Shown in pieces: positions 44,605 to 55,457 of a stretch of DNA of 64,000 nucleotides; within the stretch, counting starts at the first letter, position 1, and every line of letters begins with the position of its first letter. Source of the stretch: Kiritimatiellia bacterium (lineage in GTDB: Bacteria > Verrucomicrobiota > Kiritimatiellia > WLWN01); assembly GCA_012103575.1 (NCBI GenBank), contig WLWN01000001.1:3032897-3096896 (forward strand), written 5' to 3'. The notes under the pieces are model-generated. The model saw only the letters and a list, made by a program, of their open reading frames with translations, had not been told where the DNA came from and made no database searches. The position numbers and the translations under genes were made by a program.

Positions 44605-46001
44605 GAATGATTGAACATTTTAGATCGCCCGCAGACTTTGGAGTGTGCTGGCTTGACAGCGCTTTGGATCTCTTACGGAGCAACAGAAAATACTCGCTTC
44701 ATGTAGAACAAAAGCGGCGTCAAGCCGCCGCACTCCAAAGTTCAGCTACCGTTGGACCGAAAACTTTTATCTTTCTCCTTCTTATAATTTTTTCGCTAGG
44801 AGCAGATGCCAGGACCATCTCTTGGGCAGGACGTTTCTGGACGGTTAAACAATCATCAACGCCTGTAGGGCCAGGCCCGAATCTCTTTTCGGACAGTACC
44901 AATAGCGTATGGGTAGACGGGAATGGGTATCTTCACTTGAAACTTACAGAAAGTAATGGAACATGGCATGCCGCCGAGATTTTGAGCGAGCAAACATTAG
45001 GTTATGGTGAGTATCGTTTTTTAGTGGAAGGGCGTGTTGATAATTACGATACGAACGTGGTTGCAGGTCTTTTTACTTATGACGGAACTCTCCCGGACGG
45101 TTCAACCAATGAGATTGACATTGAGTTTACAAAAGCCTTCTCCAGTTTAGGAGGAACCAATAATGCGCTTTTTTCAGCTCATCCAGCCGGTCCTTCAGAT
45201 AGTTTGAAATTTAAGCTTTCGCTCACGAATGGTGCCTTGACTACGCATCTTTTTGATTGGGGTACCAATCGGACCGATTTTTTAAGTTACCATAGCCATA
45301 GCACGTCACCTGCGCCGAGTGATGTTATTGCCGAATTTAATTATACAGGGCCGAATATACCCGTTTCGCCTGCCGCTGAAACCGTTCATTTTGTTTTGTT
45401 CCCTTTTCAGGGAAATGCATTGGTTGATACACAAAACCTGGAATTGATTGTACGTGATTTTCAGTTTACCCCCGCATCTTTTTTGCCGGGGACTCAAGCC
45501 CAGGCAGAGTTTTCAGGCACGATTGGGGCAATGACAGCGAATGATTTCATCGATATTGTAGAAACGAATTATAGTTGGGGTACGGTGAGTCGATCCCCAA
45601 GTCGGCGTCGCTTTAAATCTTTACCGCTAACCGTGAACTATTTTGTAGCAAATGGGCCCTGGAAAATTTTGATTTATACCGAGGGAAAGGCCAAGGATGG
45701 GCATTATGGGCTAGAACGGTTGGGTGGAGGAACTCATCAGCTTGATTTACGATTTAATCAACCCAATCTGGGTATTGCCGGGGACCCGAATGTGAATTGG
45801 AATACAACATGGGCCCCTGTTTTACCTGAAGACGTGGTGGCGATTATGCCGAATATTCCGTCATTTGCCTCTTCCGCAAATCAAGACCCCTCTGAGGGCC
45901 CATTAACCCTTTTATTGGGGGTTGATGTGTATCCGATATCATCATATATATCAAAAACGAACTATACGGCAAAATTGGTTTTAGAATTGGCATATCAGTA
46001 G
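44601..46001 (+). CDS. GH16-like secreted glycosidase with C-terminal B-type domain (gene C, unit 3)
   Basis: 466 residues, unchanged from unit 2, with EIDIEF at 171-176 as the catalytic signature. The 10-bp gap to gene D and the ATGA overlap with gene B support co-translation. Confidence 0.82.
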   Translation: MRMIEHFRSPADFGVCWLDSALDLLRSNRKYSLHVEQKRRQAAALQSSATVGPKTFIFLLLIIFSLGADARTISWAGRFWTVKQSSTPVGPGPNLFSDSTNSVWVDGNGYLHLKLTESNGTWHAAEILSEQTLGYGEYRFLVEGRVDNYDTNVVAGLFTYDGTLPDGSTNEIDIEFTKAFSSLGGTNNALFSAHPAGPSDSLKFKLSLTNGALTTHLFDWGTNRTDFLSYHSHSTSPAPSDVIAEFNYTGPNIPVSPAAETVHFVLFPFQGNALVDTQNLELIVRDFQFTPASFLPGTQAQAEFSGTIGAMTANDFIDIVETNYSWGTVSRSPSRRRFKSLPLTVNYFVANGPWKILIYTEGKAKDGHYGLERLGGGTHQLDLRFNQPNLGIAGDPNVNWNTTWAPVLPEDVVAIMPNIPSFASSANQDPSEGPLTLLLGVDVYPISSYISKTNYTAKLVLELAYQ

Positions 46002-46011
46002 AGAATACATT

Positions 46012-47157
46012 ATGAAAATTTTTCAGACACGACTGATCCGTTCAAGCGGAGAGCAGAAGGGAACAAAGAAGCGTTCTAAGATGTATTCCTATAAGCATAC
46101 ATTTTCAGTAACTAGAAAGATCGCTACAGCATTCATTTCAATGTCCCTCTCGATGACAACACTAGGCCAGGGAACGAACATTCTTGACGACTTTGAATCA
46201 GGAATAGCAGAATGGACTACTTTTGGAACGGCTATTTTCCAGAATGGTATACAATCTACAGGAGATGCTTCTTCGGGGCTGAATGCCATGAGTGTTCTAC
46301 AGTTTATAGGGTTCTACAATACCGATGGTCAGTTTGGGGGTGTTCAAAACTCAAATCTATCGATTACTAATTGGTCGACCTATGACCAATTAAGCGTTGC
46401 TGTAAAAAGCGATGCTGCTACAGATAAGTCTGGAATCGTTGCGGAACTCGGATTTGTCGAAGCTTCGGGGCAGAGCTGGGGAATGAGAACACCGATTACG
46501 ATTACAACGAGTTACCAAAACGTTTCAGCGGATCTAGTGGCTAATATCCCCACAGGATTTGAAATAACAGAACATGAAGTGCTCCCGCCAACTACTAACT
46601 TTGTAATGGAGTTAGAAAATATTACGAGAGTCAATGTTATCTTTAAAAGAATAGCTCCTCGGGATCCTGCTGTTTTTACTGTAAACCATTTTATAGATGA
46701 TCTTGCTTTGATTTCAAATCCCATGCCTACGACTTTGAGTCTAAATTCATCATCTCTAGATTTTGGACGCCTGGCCCCTAGCCCTGCAAAGTTTCGGTTT
46801 AATTCCCCGAAGGTCACATGTAGTTATTTTACGGAAGAACCCGCATGGCATATTAACGTTGTAACGACCAATAGTTTAAATAAGCCCGCTTTAGTAAGCA
46901 ACGGTGGTGACTTCATCCTCTTAAAATTTCAGACGGCCAATTTTGGAGGGGGATCAAATCCCAATCCAAACGATGAAGCCTCGTGGGCTGGTTTCTTTAA
47001 ATTTGTGTCCGATGGAACGTTTGACAGCATCCTGGCCTCTCCGACCATTCAGTCTCCGAATTCAGATGACCTGGACTTGACCTTTGCGGTGGATGCATGG
47101 GGAGCCGCTCAAACTACATATCAGGGGGCGGTTACTTTTGAGTTTGTGATAGAATGA
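46012..47157 (+). CDS. Secreted jelly-roll protein with C-terminal B-type domain (gene D, unit 3)
   Basis: 381 residues, unchanged from unit 2: CBM11-like N-terminal sandwich (ILDDFESG to FIDDLALI), then the shared C-terminal domain ending FELVIE. Confidence 0.75.
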   Translation: MKIFQTRLIRSSGEQKGTKKRSKMYSYKHTFSVTRKIATAFISMSLSMTTLGQGTNILDDFESGIAEWTTFGTAIFQNGIQSTGDASSGLNAMSVLQFIGFYNTDGQFGGVQNSNLSITNWSTYDQLSVAVKSDAATDKSGIVAELGFVEASGQSWGMRTPITITTSYQNVSADLVANIPTGFEITEHEVLPPTTNFVMELENITRVNVIFKRIAPRDPAVFTVNHFIDDLALISNPMPTTLSLNSSSLDFGRLAPSPAKFRFNSPKVTCSYFTEEPAWHINVVTTNSLNKPALVSNGGDFILLKFQTANFGGGSNPNPNDEASWAGFFKFVSDGTFDSILASPTIQSPNSDDLDLTFAVDAWGAAQTTYQGAVTFEFVIE

Positions 47158-49352
47158 AGAAAATTACCGAACATCCAAGGCCGAACTATTTAGTGTATGG
47201 AAGTTTTCAAGTCCATTTCCTCTCCCTCTGGGAGAGGCTGAAAGTCTGCTGTGGTGGAATTAAGGGTAGGGTCTTGTTTGTTGTTCGTCTTTTCCCTCTC
47301 CCGAAAGAGAGGGGATTATCTTTATTCGTCGCATTGATGCTCTCAACGGTTTTCATTCCCCTGATTTGGGCAGACGGACCTGTGCGGGGTGAGGAAGAAT
47401 ACAATGCGGCCATAAAAGCCATAAAAAGGTTGAGAAGCGCTGATGCGGATACGCGTAAAATTTCGGATACCTACCTGTGGGGAGCGGGGAAATGTCGAGA
47501 TGCGGGGGGGGGAGACTATGCTGTAGCACTGTTTAAGTTAGCGGTTAAACAAGATCCTTCCAATGCGCGAGCCCATCGGCTTTACGGTGATTTTTTAATG
47601 GGATACCGAGGTCTTTATGAGTTTGCTCGTTACCACTATGATCAAGCCTGGAAACTTATTGAAATAGACCCCGCCGTCCATGAAGAACAAGAGATCAAGA
47701 ATTTACAGCGTTCTTTTCAAATTTTGCATCGTGACGGTAAAGACGGGGTGTCTCTATTTGAATCCTCGGCTTTTTCCGTGTACCTTGAAGGGTCTGTGGC
47801 TTATGGAAGAACCGCTCCAAATCATATCACCGCCAGTGCGGGCGATGGTTCCCTTGTTGATACGGAAGCCAGAATCGACCGCTTTCTAAACGCTCGCCAA
47901 AAGGAGCTCGAAGGTGGGGTTGCGTTTTTTAGTAATGTCATTTTAACTCAAAATGATGGGTTGGCATTTTTCGGAGAGCAAGTAGATGGAACCATTCTGA
48001 ATGCACAACGACTGAACTGCTTACTTTTCGGTATGGCGGGTAATCCTGCTTGTGACCCCTTTCTTCCCAATGTCGGGACGGTATTTACAAGAAACCAGGT
48101 TATTGATATTAGACCCGATGGAACACTTGTGGCCGTCAGTGTGTTAGAGACTGAAAACACGCAGTATCAACAGGAGTTACTGGCAACAGTCAATGAGATT
48201 CAGGCGGACAAAACAGAAACGGTTGCACGCGTTGCAAGGGATGCAGCAGAGTTGGCTGCGATCCCGGAAACCCGAAAAGAGACGGTGAAAAGAGTGCGGC
48301 GTCTACAGGAACGTTTTAAGTATGACGGGATTTTGACCATTCGATTTGGTTCTCCCAAGCTACCCTCTATAAGGCTGTTTGGTGAGCAGGCTGATAGGAG
48401 AGCGAGTCTTGATCTCGAAGATTTGGTTCACCCCTTGGATCATTCTTTTATTCAGTATGGGGGGTCGTTGGTTAAAAACTTTATGCTGGCCCCTCGATTT
48501 GATTTGGAAACGGAAGTTGAGTATGCTCATACACAATTGAGTATTTATGATACCGGACCTGCCGAGGTGAATTTTAACAGATTAATCGCCGACGAGAAGC
48601 GCGATCGATATCGGGTACAAACGATTTTAGCGTACAACATGCCTTTTAGATCCCTTAAGCTCAAGTTGGGAGGGACCCTGGCAGATATCAGAAATTTTGA
48701 CAGTAAAGATGATGCTTCATGGACGCATGTAGGAACGATTCGATATGCAAAATTTGCAGATCCTGACAAAGTCCCTTACGAGCTGGACGACGATGAGCAG
48801 TCTTCTCGATATCGGGGTCGCCGATCTTCTCAATGGGAGGTGGGTGTGATTCATAGTGAGCGAAAATTTAAAGGGAGTGGTGTTCCCACAACAACAGAAG
48901 AAGTCTATCGACCCTTTATCAGTTGGGAGGAATTGGGACTGTTAAAAGGGAAAGTAGATTTGACATTGATTTATGATTGGCACCATCAGGATGTAAGTCA
49001 GAGAGGAGTGGATCAAGGAGGGTCGCTGATTTTAAATGAACGAACCGCTTCAGGGCGTCAATTAACACTCATTCCTACATGGGTAGCTGTTTATAAGCTT
49101 TATAATAGTGATTTTTATACAGGGTTAGAATCGTTAAACATAAGTTTCCCTACAAGTACTACTGTTGGAAAAGGAGACTATGATCGGATTATTTCTGGGG
49201 TGAAAGTAGAAGCCAGATATGTTACAAAATATGAAATGGCGATGATTCCATCTCTGACCGGCAATTATGCTTGGTACCATGAACTGGATCGGGATGATTG
49301 GGGCTTTTTTGTTCAATTGACGATTCGTGCTGGAAACAAGAAAAAGATATAG
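47154..49352 (+). CDS. TPR-containing outer-membrane beta-barrel protein (gene E, unit 3)
   Basis: 732 residues, in frame with nine G in the run near 47504-47512, the same as unit 2 and unlike unit 4. Signal peptide, TPR segment and C-terminal barrel as described for unit 2. Confidence 0.72.
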   Translation: MKKITEHPRPNYLVYGSFQVHFLSLWERLKVCCGGIKGRVLFVVRLFPLPKERGLSLFVALMLSTVFIPLIWADGPVRGEEEYNAAIKAIKRLRSADADTRKISDTYLWGAGKCRDAGGGDYAVALFKLAVKQDPSNARAHRLYGDFLMGYRGLYEFARYHYDQAWKLIEIDPAVHEEQEIKNLQRSFQILHRDGKDGVSLFESSAFSVYLEGSVAYGRTAPNHITASAGDGSLVDTEARIDRFLNARQKELEGGVAFFSNVILTQNDGLAFFGEQVDGTILNAQRLNCLLFGMAGNPACDPFLPNVGTVFTRNQVIDIRPDGTLVAVSVLETENTQYQQELLATVNEIQADKTETVARVARDAAELAAIPETRKETVKRVRRLQERFKYDGILTIRFGSPKLPSIRLFGEQADRRASLDLEDLVHPLDHSFIQYGGSLVKNFMLAPRFDLETEVEYAHTQLSIYDTGPAEVNFNRLIADEKRDRYRVQTILAYNMPFRSLKLKLGGTLADIRNFDSKDDASWTHVGTIRYAKFADPDKVPYELDDDEQSSRYRGRRSSQWEVGVIHSERKFKGSGVPTTTEEVYRPFISWEELGLLKGKVDLTLIYDWHHQDVSQRGVDQGGSLILNERTASGRQLTLIPTWVAVYKLYNSDFYTGLESLNISFPTSTTVGKGDYDRIISGVKVEARYVTKYEMAMIPSLTGNYAWYHELDRDDWGFFVQLTIRAGNKKKI

Positions 49353-49451
49353 TAATTATTCGTTATCGGTTATTGGTTGCTAGGAAAGAAGAAAAGACTG
49401 CCACTAATAACAAATAACTACACGATGCAATCGTGTCACTGGAGGTATTGT

Positions 49452-50078
49452 ATGAATATAAAATATCAGATGATGATAGGTGTTAAAATTGCGACTTCAT
49501 TAATGTTCCCCTCACTTGTCTTTTCAGAGATCCCTGATGCGGAGCAAATGCCCGCATCGACAGTGCTGATCATTGATGACATGGAAAAAAAGAACAACGT
49601 TTTAGGCGGGAAATGCGGCGTTTATCAACGTGCTCCCTCCAGGGCGATGTACTATAAAAAATCTGATGATACGGGTACAAATAGTGTTTTGACTTTGAAG
49701 TATCTGAAGAAAAACGAAGGGGGCCCTTATGGAAACGGAGGCTGGTGTGGTTATTATACGGTTTCGCCGGAGTATCTGGACCTGTCGGATTACTCAAAAA
49801 TCACGTTTCGGGTTAGAGCTGAAGGAGCAGACGGGTTTAAGTTTGGTGTAACTGACAAGGCATGGGAGATGAAGGGGGATTCCGTTAAAGTAAACCTTAA
49901 AAACTATTTACCGCAAGGTAAAGTAACCACGGAATGGCAAAAAGCTGAAATCCCGATGGATGAAGTGTTTGTTGATTGGGAACTGATTCATGCTTTTTCA
50001 TTTAATGTGGAAGGTGAATCTTTTATCGAGGGAGGAAAAGGAACCATCTACATTGATGATATTAAGGCAGAAAAATAA
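49452..50078 (+). CDS. Secreted jelly-roll (carbohydrate-binding-like) protein (gene F, unit 3)
   Basis: 208 residues. It carries Val (GTG, base 49966 is T) like unit 1, not Gly as in units 2 and 4, which makes the allele alternate along the array. Confidence 0.8.
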   Translation: MNIKYQMMIGVKIATSLMFPSLVFSEIPDAEQMPASTVLIIDDMEKKNNVLGGKCGVYQRAPSRAMYYKKSDDTGTNSVLTLKYLKKNEGGPYGNGGWCGYYTVSPEYLDLSDYSKITFRVRAEGADGFKFGVTDKAWEMKGDSVKVNLKNYLPQGKVTTEWQKAEIPMDEVFVDWELIHAFSFNVEGESFIEGGKGTIYIDDIKAEK

Positions 50079-50240
50079 ATCATTTAACGCATTATAGAAA
50101 TTTTTTCCGTTGATCAGCCATATGGTTTGTCCTGAAGGGGCAAAAGAATAGAGCTTGGGGTTGAGACCCCAGGACTAAAGAAAACACAAAACGTCCTGGG
50201 TCCGATTACGCCCTGAAGGGGCGCGGTTGAGGAGACGGAG

Positions 50241-52229
50241 ATGTATATAAAAACAGCGCCCCTACAGGGCACAAAGTCTCTTTTATTATCTCTCCAGGCT
50301 CTATTCCTACATAGCGTTGCTAGGATGATTAGCATTCTTCTTGGTTTAATCTTTCCCCTCTGTGCTTATTCCGCTGATCAGAACTTTATCCAAGTATGGA
50401 ACTTTGATCAGGGGTTTACAACCGACCAAAAAGGATATTTTAATCGCTTCGAAAACAGTGATTCTACTGCCCGCACTTTTTTGACAGACCAAATCTATTA
50501 TGGGATAGGTGGTCGTTCATGGGAAATTACCGTGACAAAGGCTGCAGCGGGTTTTTGTGGAGCATGGATTCACTTCTTTGAAACCAAAACACTCCCGGAA
50601 GACAGAACCTATTTAAATGCATCCAACCATTTTTATCTTTTCTTTAGAATTAGAGGAAAGGAGGGGGGCGAAAAGGTTAGAGTCCAGATGGCTGACAAAT
50701 CTTGGGTTCTTAAAGAAGATTCTATTCCGTGTAGTCCACTGAAAAATTATCTTCCCAAAGAAATAACTACGAACTGGCAAGAGGTAACCATTCCTTTAAA
50801 AGACTTCGAAGGGATTAATACAGCGGAGTTGGGTGGGCTCACATTTTCATTTGTTGAACAAGGTTCGTATACGGTTTATATAGACGATATATATATTGCC
50901 AAAAATAAAGAGGTCTCTATCCCCCAAACCAAAACGGAAAATAAGCCGTTCACAAAAATTCCGCGCAAAAAAGCCATGTGGGTATGGGAATCACATCGAT
51001 TGTTGGCCGATGAAGAAGCTCGCGAAGAATTTTTTAGATTTTGTAAGACCTACGGTGTGAATGATATCTTTTTTCAGCTCCAATACAAATTCGATAAATC
51101 CAATCCTAGGGATGTCAAAACAGAACTTCTTATGGTCGATGAATCCAGAGCCTTTATTAAAGAAGCTCATGAAAAAAATATAGTGATCCAAGCGTTAGAA
51201 GGATACCCGGAATGGGTCCTAAAAAAATGGCATTCGCACCCTTTATCTCTTATCCAGGCTGTGATTGATTACAACCAAGCCGTTACTTCGCAGGAACGTT
51301 TTGACGGGATCCATTTCGATAATGAACCGCATTTACTGATGGGGTTTAATGATCGGGTTTACCGGAAGACGATCCTCCGAGAGTTCATTGAATTGAACGT
51401 TGAAGCCACTAAGCTCGTTCACGCACAATCAGATATGGTCTATGGTATTGATATTCCCTTTTGGTTCGAAGAACGTGGGGATTCCGGAAATATAGAAGGG
51501 CTCTGCAAATGGCAAGGGGTGGAAAAACCTGCTAGTTATCACCTACTGGATGTGGTGGATAACATCGGGAGCATGAATTATCGCGATCGTTGCTTTGGTG
51601 CTGACGGAATCCTAGCTCATGGTATTCAAGAAATTGAATATGCAGATAAGATAGGAAAGCTTGTCTACATGGGGGTAGAAACGTTTCGGTATCCCCTTAT
51701 AAAGGTCGATATGGTCTGCGGAATGAAAAAAGACCTCTTTTTTAAGAGATTAAATACAGATTTAATGGAGCTCCGGGATCTTAGTCGAATGGATGGTCCA
51801 CGATTCAGACTTCAATTTCTTGAAGCGGACGATTATGTTCATGTAGGACTTGAACGGCCTGCGAATATGGATAAGGAAAGATCAAAACGATATGACAAAG
51901 CTTTACTTAAACTTGCCCGCTGGGTCGGAACACCGCCGGAGGGTTTTATAAACCTAGACGATGTCTTATTTGATACCGAATATGCTCTGTCAAAAAATCT
52001 GAGCTGGGATTCATTAACGCCAAGCCATATTTCCTCTTTAGATAGGAAAGAAACGTATGCGAGTTTTAAAACAACCCTTGTTATGCAGCCGAAAATTACG
52101 TTTGACGGGCAAACAAAAGCTCAGATGGATCGTGAACTATTTTCTGTTAATAAAGAATTTCTATCGCATTCCAGTTTTCTAGGTTTTGCGATCCACTATT
52201 ATAAGACCTATAAAGGAATGCCCGACTGA
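50241..52229 (+). CDS. Secreted putative TIM-barrel glycosidase with CBM-like domain (gene G, unit 3)
   Basis: 662 residues, unchanged from the other units: jelly roll like gene F at the N-terminus, barrel with HFDNEPHLLMGF at its centre. The alternative start giving the cleaner signal peptide is at 50325. Confidence 0.72.
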   Translation: MYIKTAPLQGTKSLLLSLQALFLHSVARMISILLGLIFPLCAYSADQNFIQVWNFDQGFTTDQKGYFNRFENSDSTARTFLTDQIYYGIGGRSWEITVTKAAAGFCGAWIHFFETKTLPEDRTYLNASNHFYLFFRIRGKEGGEKVRVQMADKSWVLKEDSIPCSPLKNYLPKEITTNWQEVTIPLKDFEGINTAELGGLTFSFVEQGSYTVYIDDIYIAKNKEVSIPQTKTENKPFTKIPRKKAMWVWESHRLLADEEAREEFFRFCKTYGVNDIFFQLQYKFDKSNPRDVKTELLMVDESRAFIKEAHEKNIVIQALEGYPEWVLKKWHSHPLSLIQAVIDYNQAVTSQERFDGIHFDNEPHLLMGFNDRVYRKTILREFIELNVEATKLVHAQSDMVYGIDIPFWFEERGDSGNIEGLCKWQGVEKPASYHLLDVVDNIGSMNYRDRCFGADGILAHGIQEIEYADKIGKLVYMGVETFRYPLIKVDMVCGMKKDLFFKRLNTDLMELRDLSRMDGPRFRLQFLEADDYVHVGLERPANMDKERSKRYDKALLKLARWVGTPPEGFINLDDVLFDTEYALSKNLSWDSLTPSHISSLDRKETYASFKTTLVMQPKITFDGQTKAQMDRELFSVNKEFLSHSSFLGFAIHYYKTYKGMPD

Positions 52230-52332
52230 CCCAGAGGAACATCGCCATTCTAGTTATGACCCATTGATCGATCATATGGCTTGAAAAAATCGCCATCGAA
52301 GATGGCCTAACTTACGATATGAGTGAACAATT

Positions 52333-54144
52333 ATGATTCTATTGCCTAAACCAAAGAAATGTAAAATGAGGGATGGAAAATATTCCTTGAGCGCCGAACA
52401 GTTACAGTGGGCAGCAGATACGGCGTCTAAAAAGCTATGCCCCTCCATAGAAGTAGACCTGGACTCTTCTGCAGGATCCCATGCAGAGGGTTATCACCTT
52501 CAGGTGATGCCGGATTCTATTAAAGTTCAAGCCAGAAGACCGGTCGGAGCTTTTTATGCTTCAATGACACTGCGTCAGCTCGTACGCCAATATCGTACTC
52601 AAGAAAAGCTACCCTGTGTAGAGATTGAAGATAATCCTGACTTTCCTCACCGTGGGGTCTCGCTCGATATAAGCCGCAACCGAGTCCCTACGATGGAAAC
52701 ACTCTATATGCTTATAGATATGTTCGCGGAATTGAAAATTAATCAGTTCCAGCTATATACAGAGCATACATTTGCGTATCGAAACCATGAAGTGGTATGG
52801 AAAGATGCCTCTCCAATGACGGCAGAAGAGATTCGGGCATTAGATGCTTATTGTCAGGACCATTTTATCGAGTTGATTCCAAATCAAAATTCCTTTGGTC
52901 ATCTCAAACCTTGGCTGATACATCCTGAATACAAGGAGATTGCCGAAGCACCTGAAGGATGTGATACCGTTTGGGGATGGCAGGATGGGCCTTTTAGTTT
53001 ATGTCCAACGGAGCCTGGGTCGATTCAGCTGCTTGAAGAGCTGTACAAAGAGCTTTTGCCAAACTTTTCAAGCGAAACTTTTAATGTGGGCTGTGATGAA
53101 ACCGTAGATTTGGGAAAAGTAAAAAGTAAAGCGCATTGTGAAGAAAAGGGCGTCGGTCCGGTATACCTTGAGTTTTTGCTTAAAATCTATGATCAGGTTA
53201 AAGGGCATGGAAAGACCATGATGTTTTGGGCCGATGTCATGAACAATCATCCAGAACTGGTACCCCAACTCCCTAAAGATGTGATTGCCTTAGAATGGGA
53301 TTACGAGGCCGAGCCTTTATTTGATAAGAACTGCCAAAAATATAAAGAGTCCAACATTAAATTTTATGTCTGCGCAGGGACATCGACCTGGAATTCCATA
53401 GGGGGACGCACAGACAATGCGCTTGGAAACTTACGCAGTGCAGCCCGTTCAGGGTTAGCCCATGGAGCCATTGGTTATTTAAATACCGATTGGGGTGATA
53501 ATGGTCATTGGCAACACCCGTCGATTTCTTTTTTACCGCTGGCATACGGAGCGGCACAAAGTTGGGCATCAGAGGAGAATAAAGAGCTAGATATCAAAGA
53601 GGCGCTCAACGTACATGTTTTCAAAGATAAAGCAGGTATCATGGGGCCATTGGCTTATGATTTGGGAAATGCCTATAAAGAATTTAAAGTTACACCTTTT
53701 AATGCCTCAAGCTTATTCAACTTGTTGTTCTACTACGATAATCCCATTAGCAATGATGAAGGTCGTTTAAAGGATATATCAGAAGAGGAGATAAAGAAGG
53801 CTGCAGAATATATAGAACGTTTGACGGCAGGCTTGTCGAAGGCCAAAATGGATCGTCCAGATGCGGATCTTATTATTCGTGAATTTGAAAACGCCGTGGG
53901 TCTATTGCTTCATGTATGTCGCTTAGGTCAGGCTCGTTTTCAACATGAAGGGCATAAAGATATTGCACATATAGATTCTGCTACCCGAGAAGAGCTAGCG
54001 GACGAACTAGATCCTCTTCTAGCCGACTATAAAAGCGTATGGCGATCTCGTAGCCGAGAAGGAGAATTGGGCCAGAGCATTCAGCCTCTTGAAAAACTCT
54101 TAGCACTCTATCAGGGTTCCCCTTCAATCAAAGAAACCAACTAG
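52333..54144 (+). CDS. GH20-type beta-N-acetylhexosaminidase-like protein (gene H, unit 3)
   Basis: 603 residues, unchanged: GH20 barrel with the Asp-Glu pair in GCDETVDLG, no signal peptide, convergent four-base overlap with the EIIA gene. Confidence 0.85.
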   Translation: MILLPKPKKCKMRDGKYSLSAEQLQWAADTASKKLCPSIEVDLDSSAGSHAEGYHLQVMPDSIKVQARRPVGAFYASMTLRQLVRQYRTQEKLPCVEIEDNPDFPHRGVSLDISRNRVPTMETLYMLIDMFAELKINQFQLYTEHTFAYRNHEVVWKDASPMTAEEIRALDAYCQDHFIELIPNQNSFGHLKPWLIHPEYKEIAEAPEGCDTVWGWQDGPFSLCPTEPGSIQLLEELYKELLPNFSSETFNVGCDETVDLGKVKSKAHCEEKGVGPVYLEFLLKIYDQVKGHGKTMMFWADVMNNHPELVPQLPKDVIALEWDYEAEPLFDKNCQKYKESNIKFYVCAGTSTWNSIGGRTDNALGNLRSAARSGLAHGAIGYLNTDWGDNGHWQHPSISFLPLAYGAAQSWASEENKELDIKEALNVHVFKDKAGIMGPLAYDLGNAYKEFKVTPFNASSLFNLLFYYDNPISNDEGRLKDISEEEIKKAAEYIERLTAGLSKAKMDRPDADLIIREFENAVGLLLHVCRLGQARFQHEGHKDIAHIDSATREELADELDPLLADYKSVWRSRSREGELGQSIQPLEKLLALYQGSPSIKETN

Positions 54145-54575
54145 CGGACTGTCGTTTTAGTAATTTTGACAAGAGTTTTCCACAAGTCTTTGGGGGTCTT
54201 TGCACCGAAGACTTTATCGCGAGCTTCTTTAGATCGGAAGGTTTCACTTAGTCCCGATAGCAGTTTCAGATAAAATGCACTGGCGGCAGTTGGTATAACA
54301 ACAAAAAAGATAATACGCGTAAGTGTTTTTGGCGATCCTCCAAACTTGATTCCTTTTTTACTGAGGCCTAACACAAAACTTAATCCTCCGCCTTCGACTC
54401 CGCGTACGTGAGGGAACGCGAGTCCATGTTCTACGGCCGTGCTCACAATGGCTTCCCGCTTTAACGCTTCGTTTATAAGGGTATCGCTATTCTCGACAAA
54501 ATTTTCGTCTTCTAGCTTCTGGCACATCTCAGTCAGAACTCCTTCGAGTGTTGTTGATGTGATCTGAGGGATCAT
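54141..54575 (-). CDS. PTS EIIA-type domain protein (gene I, unit 3)
   Basis: 144 residues from ATG 54575. In this unit the upstream T-run is one base shorter (four T near 54637), so the zinc-ribbon tail ends at its own stop. The open frame above gene I comes from an unrelated frame (to 54734) and is unlikely to be real. This supports a start for gene I at or near MIPQI. Confidence 0.8.
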   Translation of the reverse strand: MIPQITSTTLEGVLTEMCQKLEDENFVENSDTLINEALKREAIVSTAVEHGLAFPHVRGVEGGGLSFVLGLSKKGIKFGGSPKTLTRIIFFVVIPTAASAFYLKLLSGLSETFRSKEARDKVFGAKTPKDLWKTLVKITKTTVR

Positions 54576-54604
54576 TAAGCTTTCAGAAGAGAAGCGGGCA
54601 ATGC

Positions 54605-54718
54605 CTATTTTGGGGGGGTGACCTCTTCGCGCTTTTGGCTTCCTGTTCCACGAGGTATAGAATCTGAGTAATAAAGCATACGAGCACACGTGGGACATTG
54701 GTGAATTTTTTCTGCTTG
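54605..54718 (-). pseudogene. C4-type zinc-ribbon protein, C-terminal tail (unit 3)
   Basis: Here the tail reads without a shift from CPTCARMLYYSDSIPRGTGS to QKREEVTPPK and TAG, the probable natural C-terminus. The 5' part is missing at the junction at 54718. Confidence 0.62.
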
Positions 54719-54757
54719 ATGATGCGCGATACATATGATTATTTTAGTTCGAACATT
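54719..54757 (+). other. Array junction insert 3
   Basis: Third exact copy of the 39-bp insert, joining unit 3 to unit 4. Confidence 0.93.
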
Positions 54758-54861
54758 ATCTTCTTTTGGGCATTTAATATTACAATTCTCAGGAAAAAAT
54801 TAAATATAGAAAAGTACTTGAAAAATATTTGTATAGGCGTACATTTATTAAGCGGTAAAGG

Positions 54862-55443
54862 ATGTACAGAATGATGCGCGATACATATGATTATTTTAGT
54901 TCGAACATTTCGTTTCGGCGGCTAGTCCACCTTTCTATCGCCTTTTATGTGTTAAATACATTTCTAGCAACCTCTTCTTTTAGTGCAAATACCGATTCTA
55001 TGACATTGAGTATTACCATTGGTTTTGAGGATCAGGATGATGATGGGATGCCTGATGACTATGAAAATGTAAACGGGTTTAATCTGAACAGTTCTTCAGA
55101 CGCCACCTTAGATGCGGATGAGGACGGGCAATCAAATATTGAAGAATTTTTAAGTGGGACAGATCCAAACAATTCGACCTCTTTGCTGCAGGTCGTGAGT
55201 TTTGATCTGATGACAAGCAATAGAGTCATGGTAACATGGGATTCAAGTTCGAGTACAGTCCCTGTGGATCGAGAATACGCCTTAGTTGCTATTTCGAAAC
55301 TAGCAGACTTTACCACGAATACGGAGGTGGTTGCTACGGGCATTCTTTCGCAAGGGAACCAAACGGCTATTATCATCGACACGAATACAACAGCGAGCAA
55401 AAGATTTTATAGCATAAAACTCATCAAACCGTTTTTGGAGTAA
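54862..55443 (+). CDS. Secreted Asp-rich calcium-type repeat protein (gene A, unit 4)
   Basis: 193 residues, unchanged from the other three units (signal peptide, Asp-rich calcium-type loops at 57-68 and 84-102). Confidence 0.82.
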   Translation: MYRMMRDTYDYFSSNISFRRLVHLSIAFYVLNTFLATSSFSANTDSMTLSITIGFEDQDDDGMPDDYENVNGFNLNSSSDATLDADEDGQSNIEEFLSGTDPNNSTSLLQVVSFDLMTSNRVMVTWDSSSSTVPVDREYALVAISKLADFTTNTEVVATGILSQGNQTAIIIDTNTTASKRFYSIKLIKPFLE

Positions 55444-55457
55444 ATATAGGTATTTCA

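Noticed and set aside
54141..54734. 197-residue form of the EIIA protein in unit 3
   Set aside because: The extra N-terminus comes from a different frame of the zinc-ribbon tail created by the shorter T-run and has no counterpart in other units.
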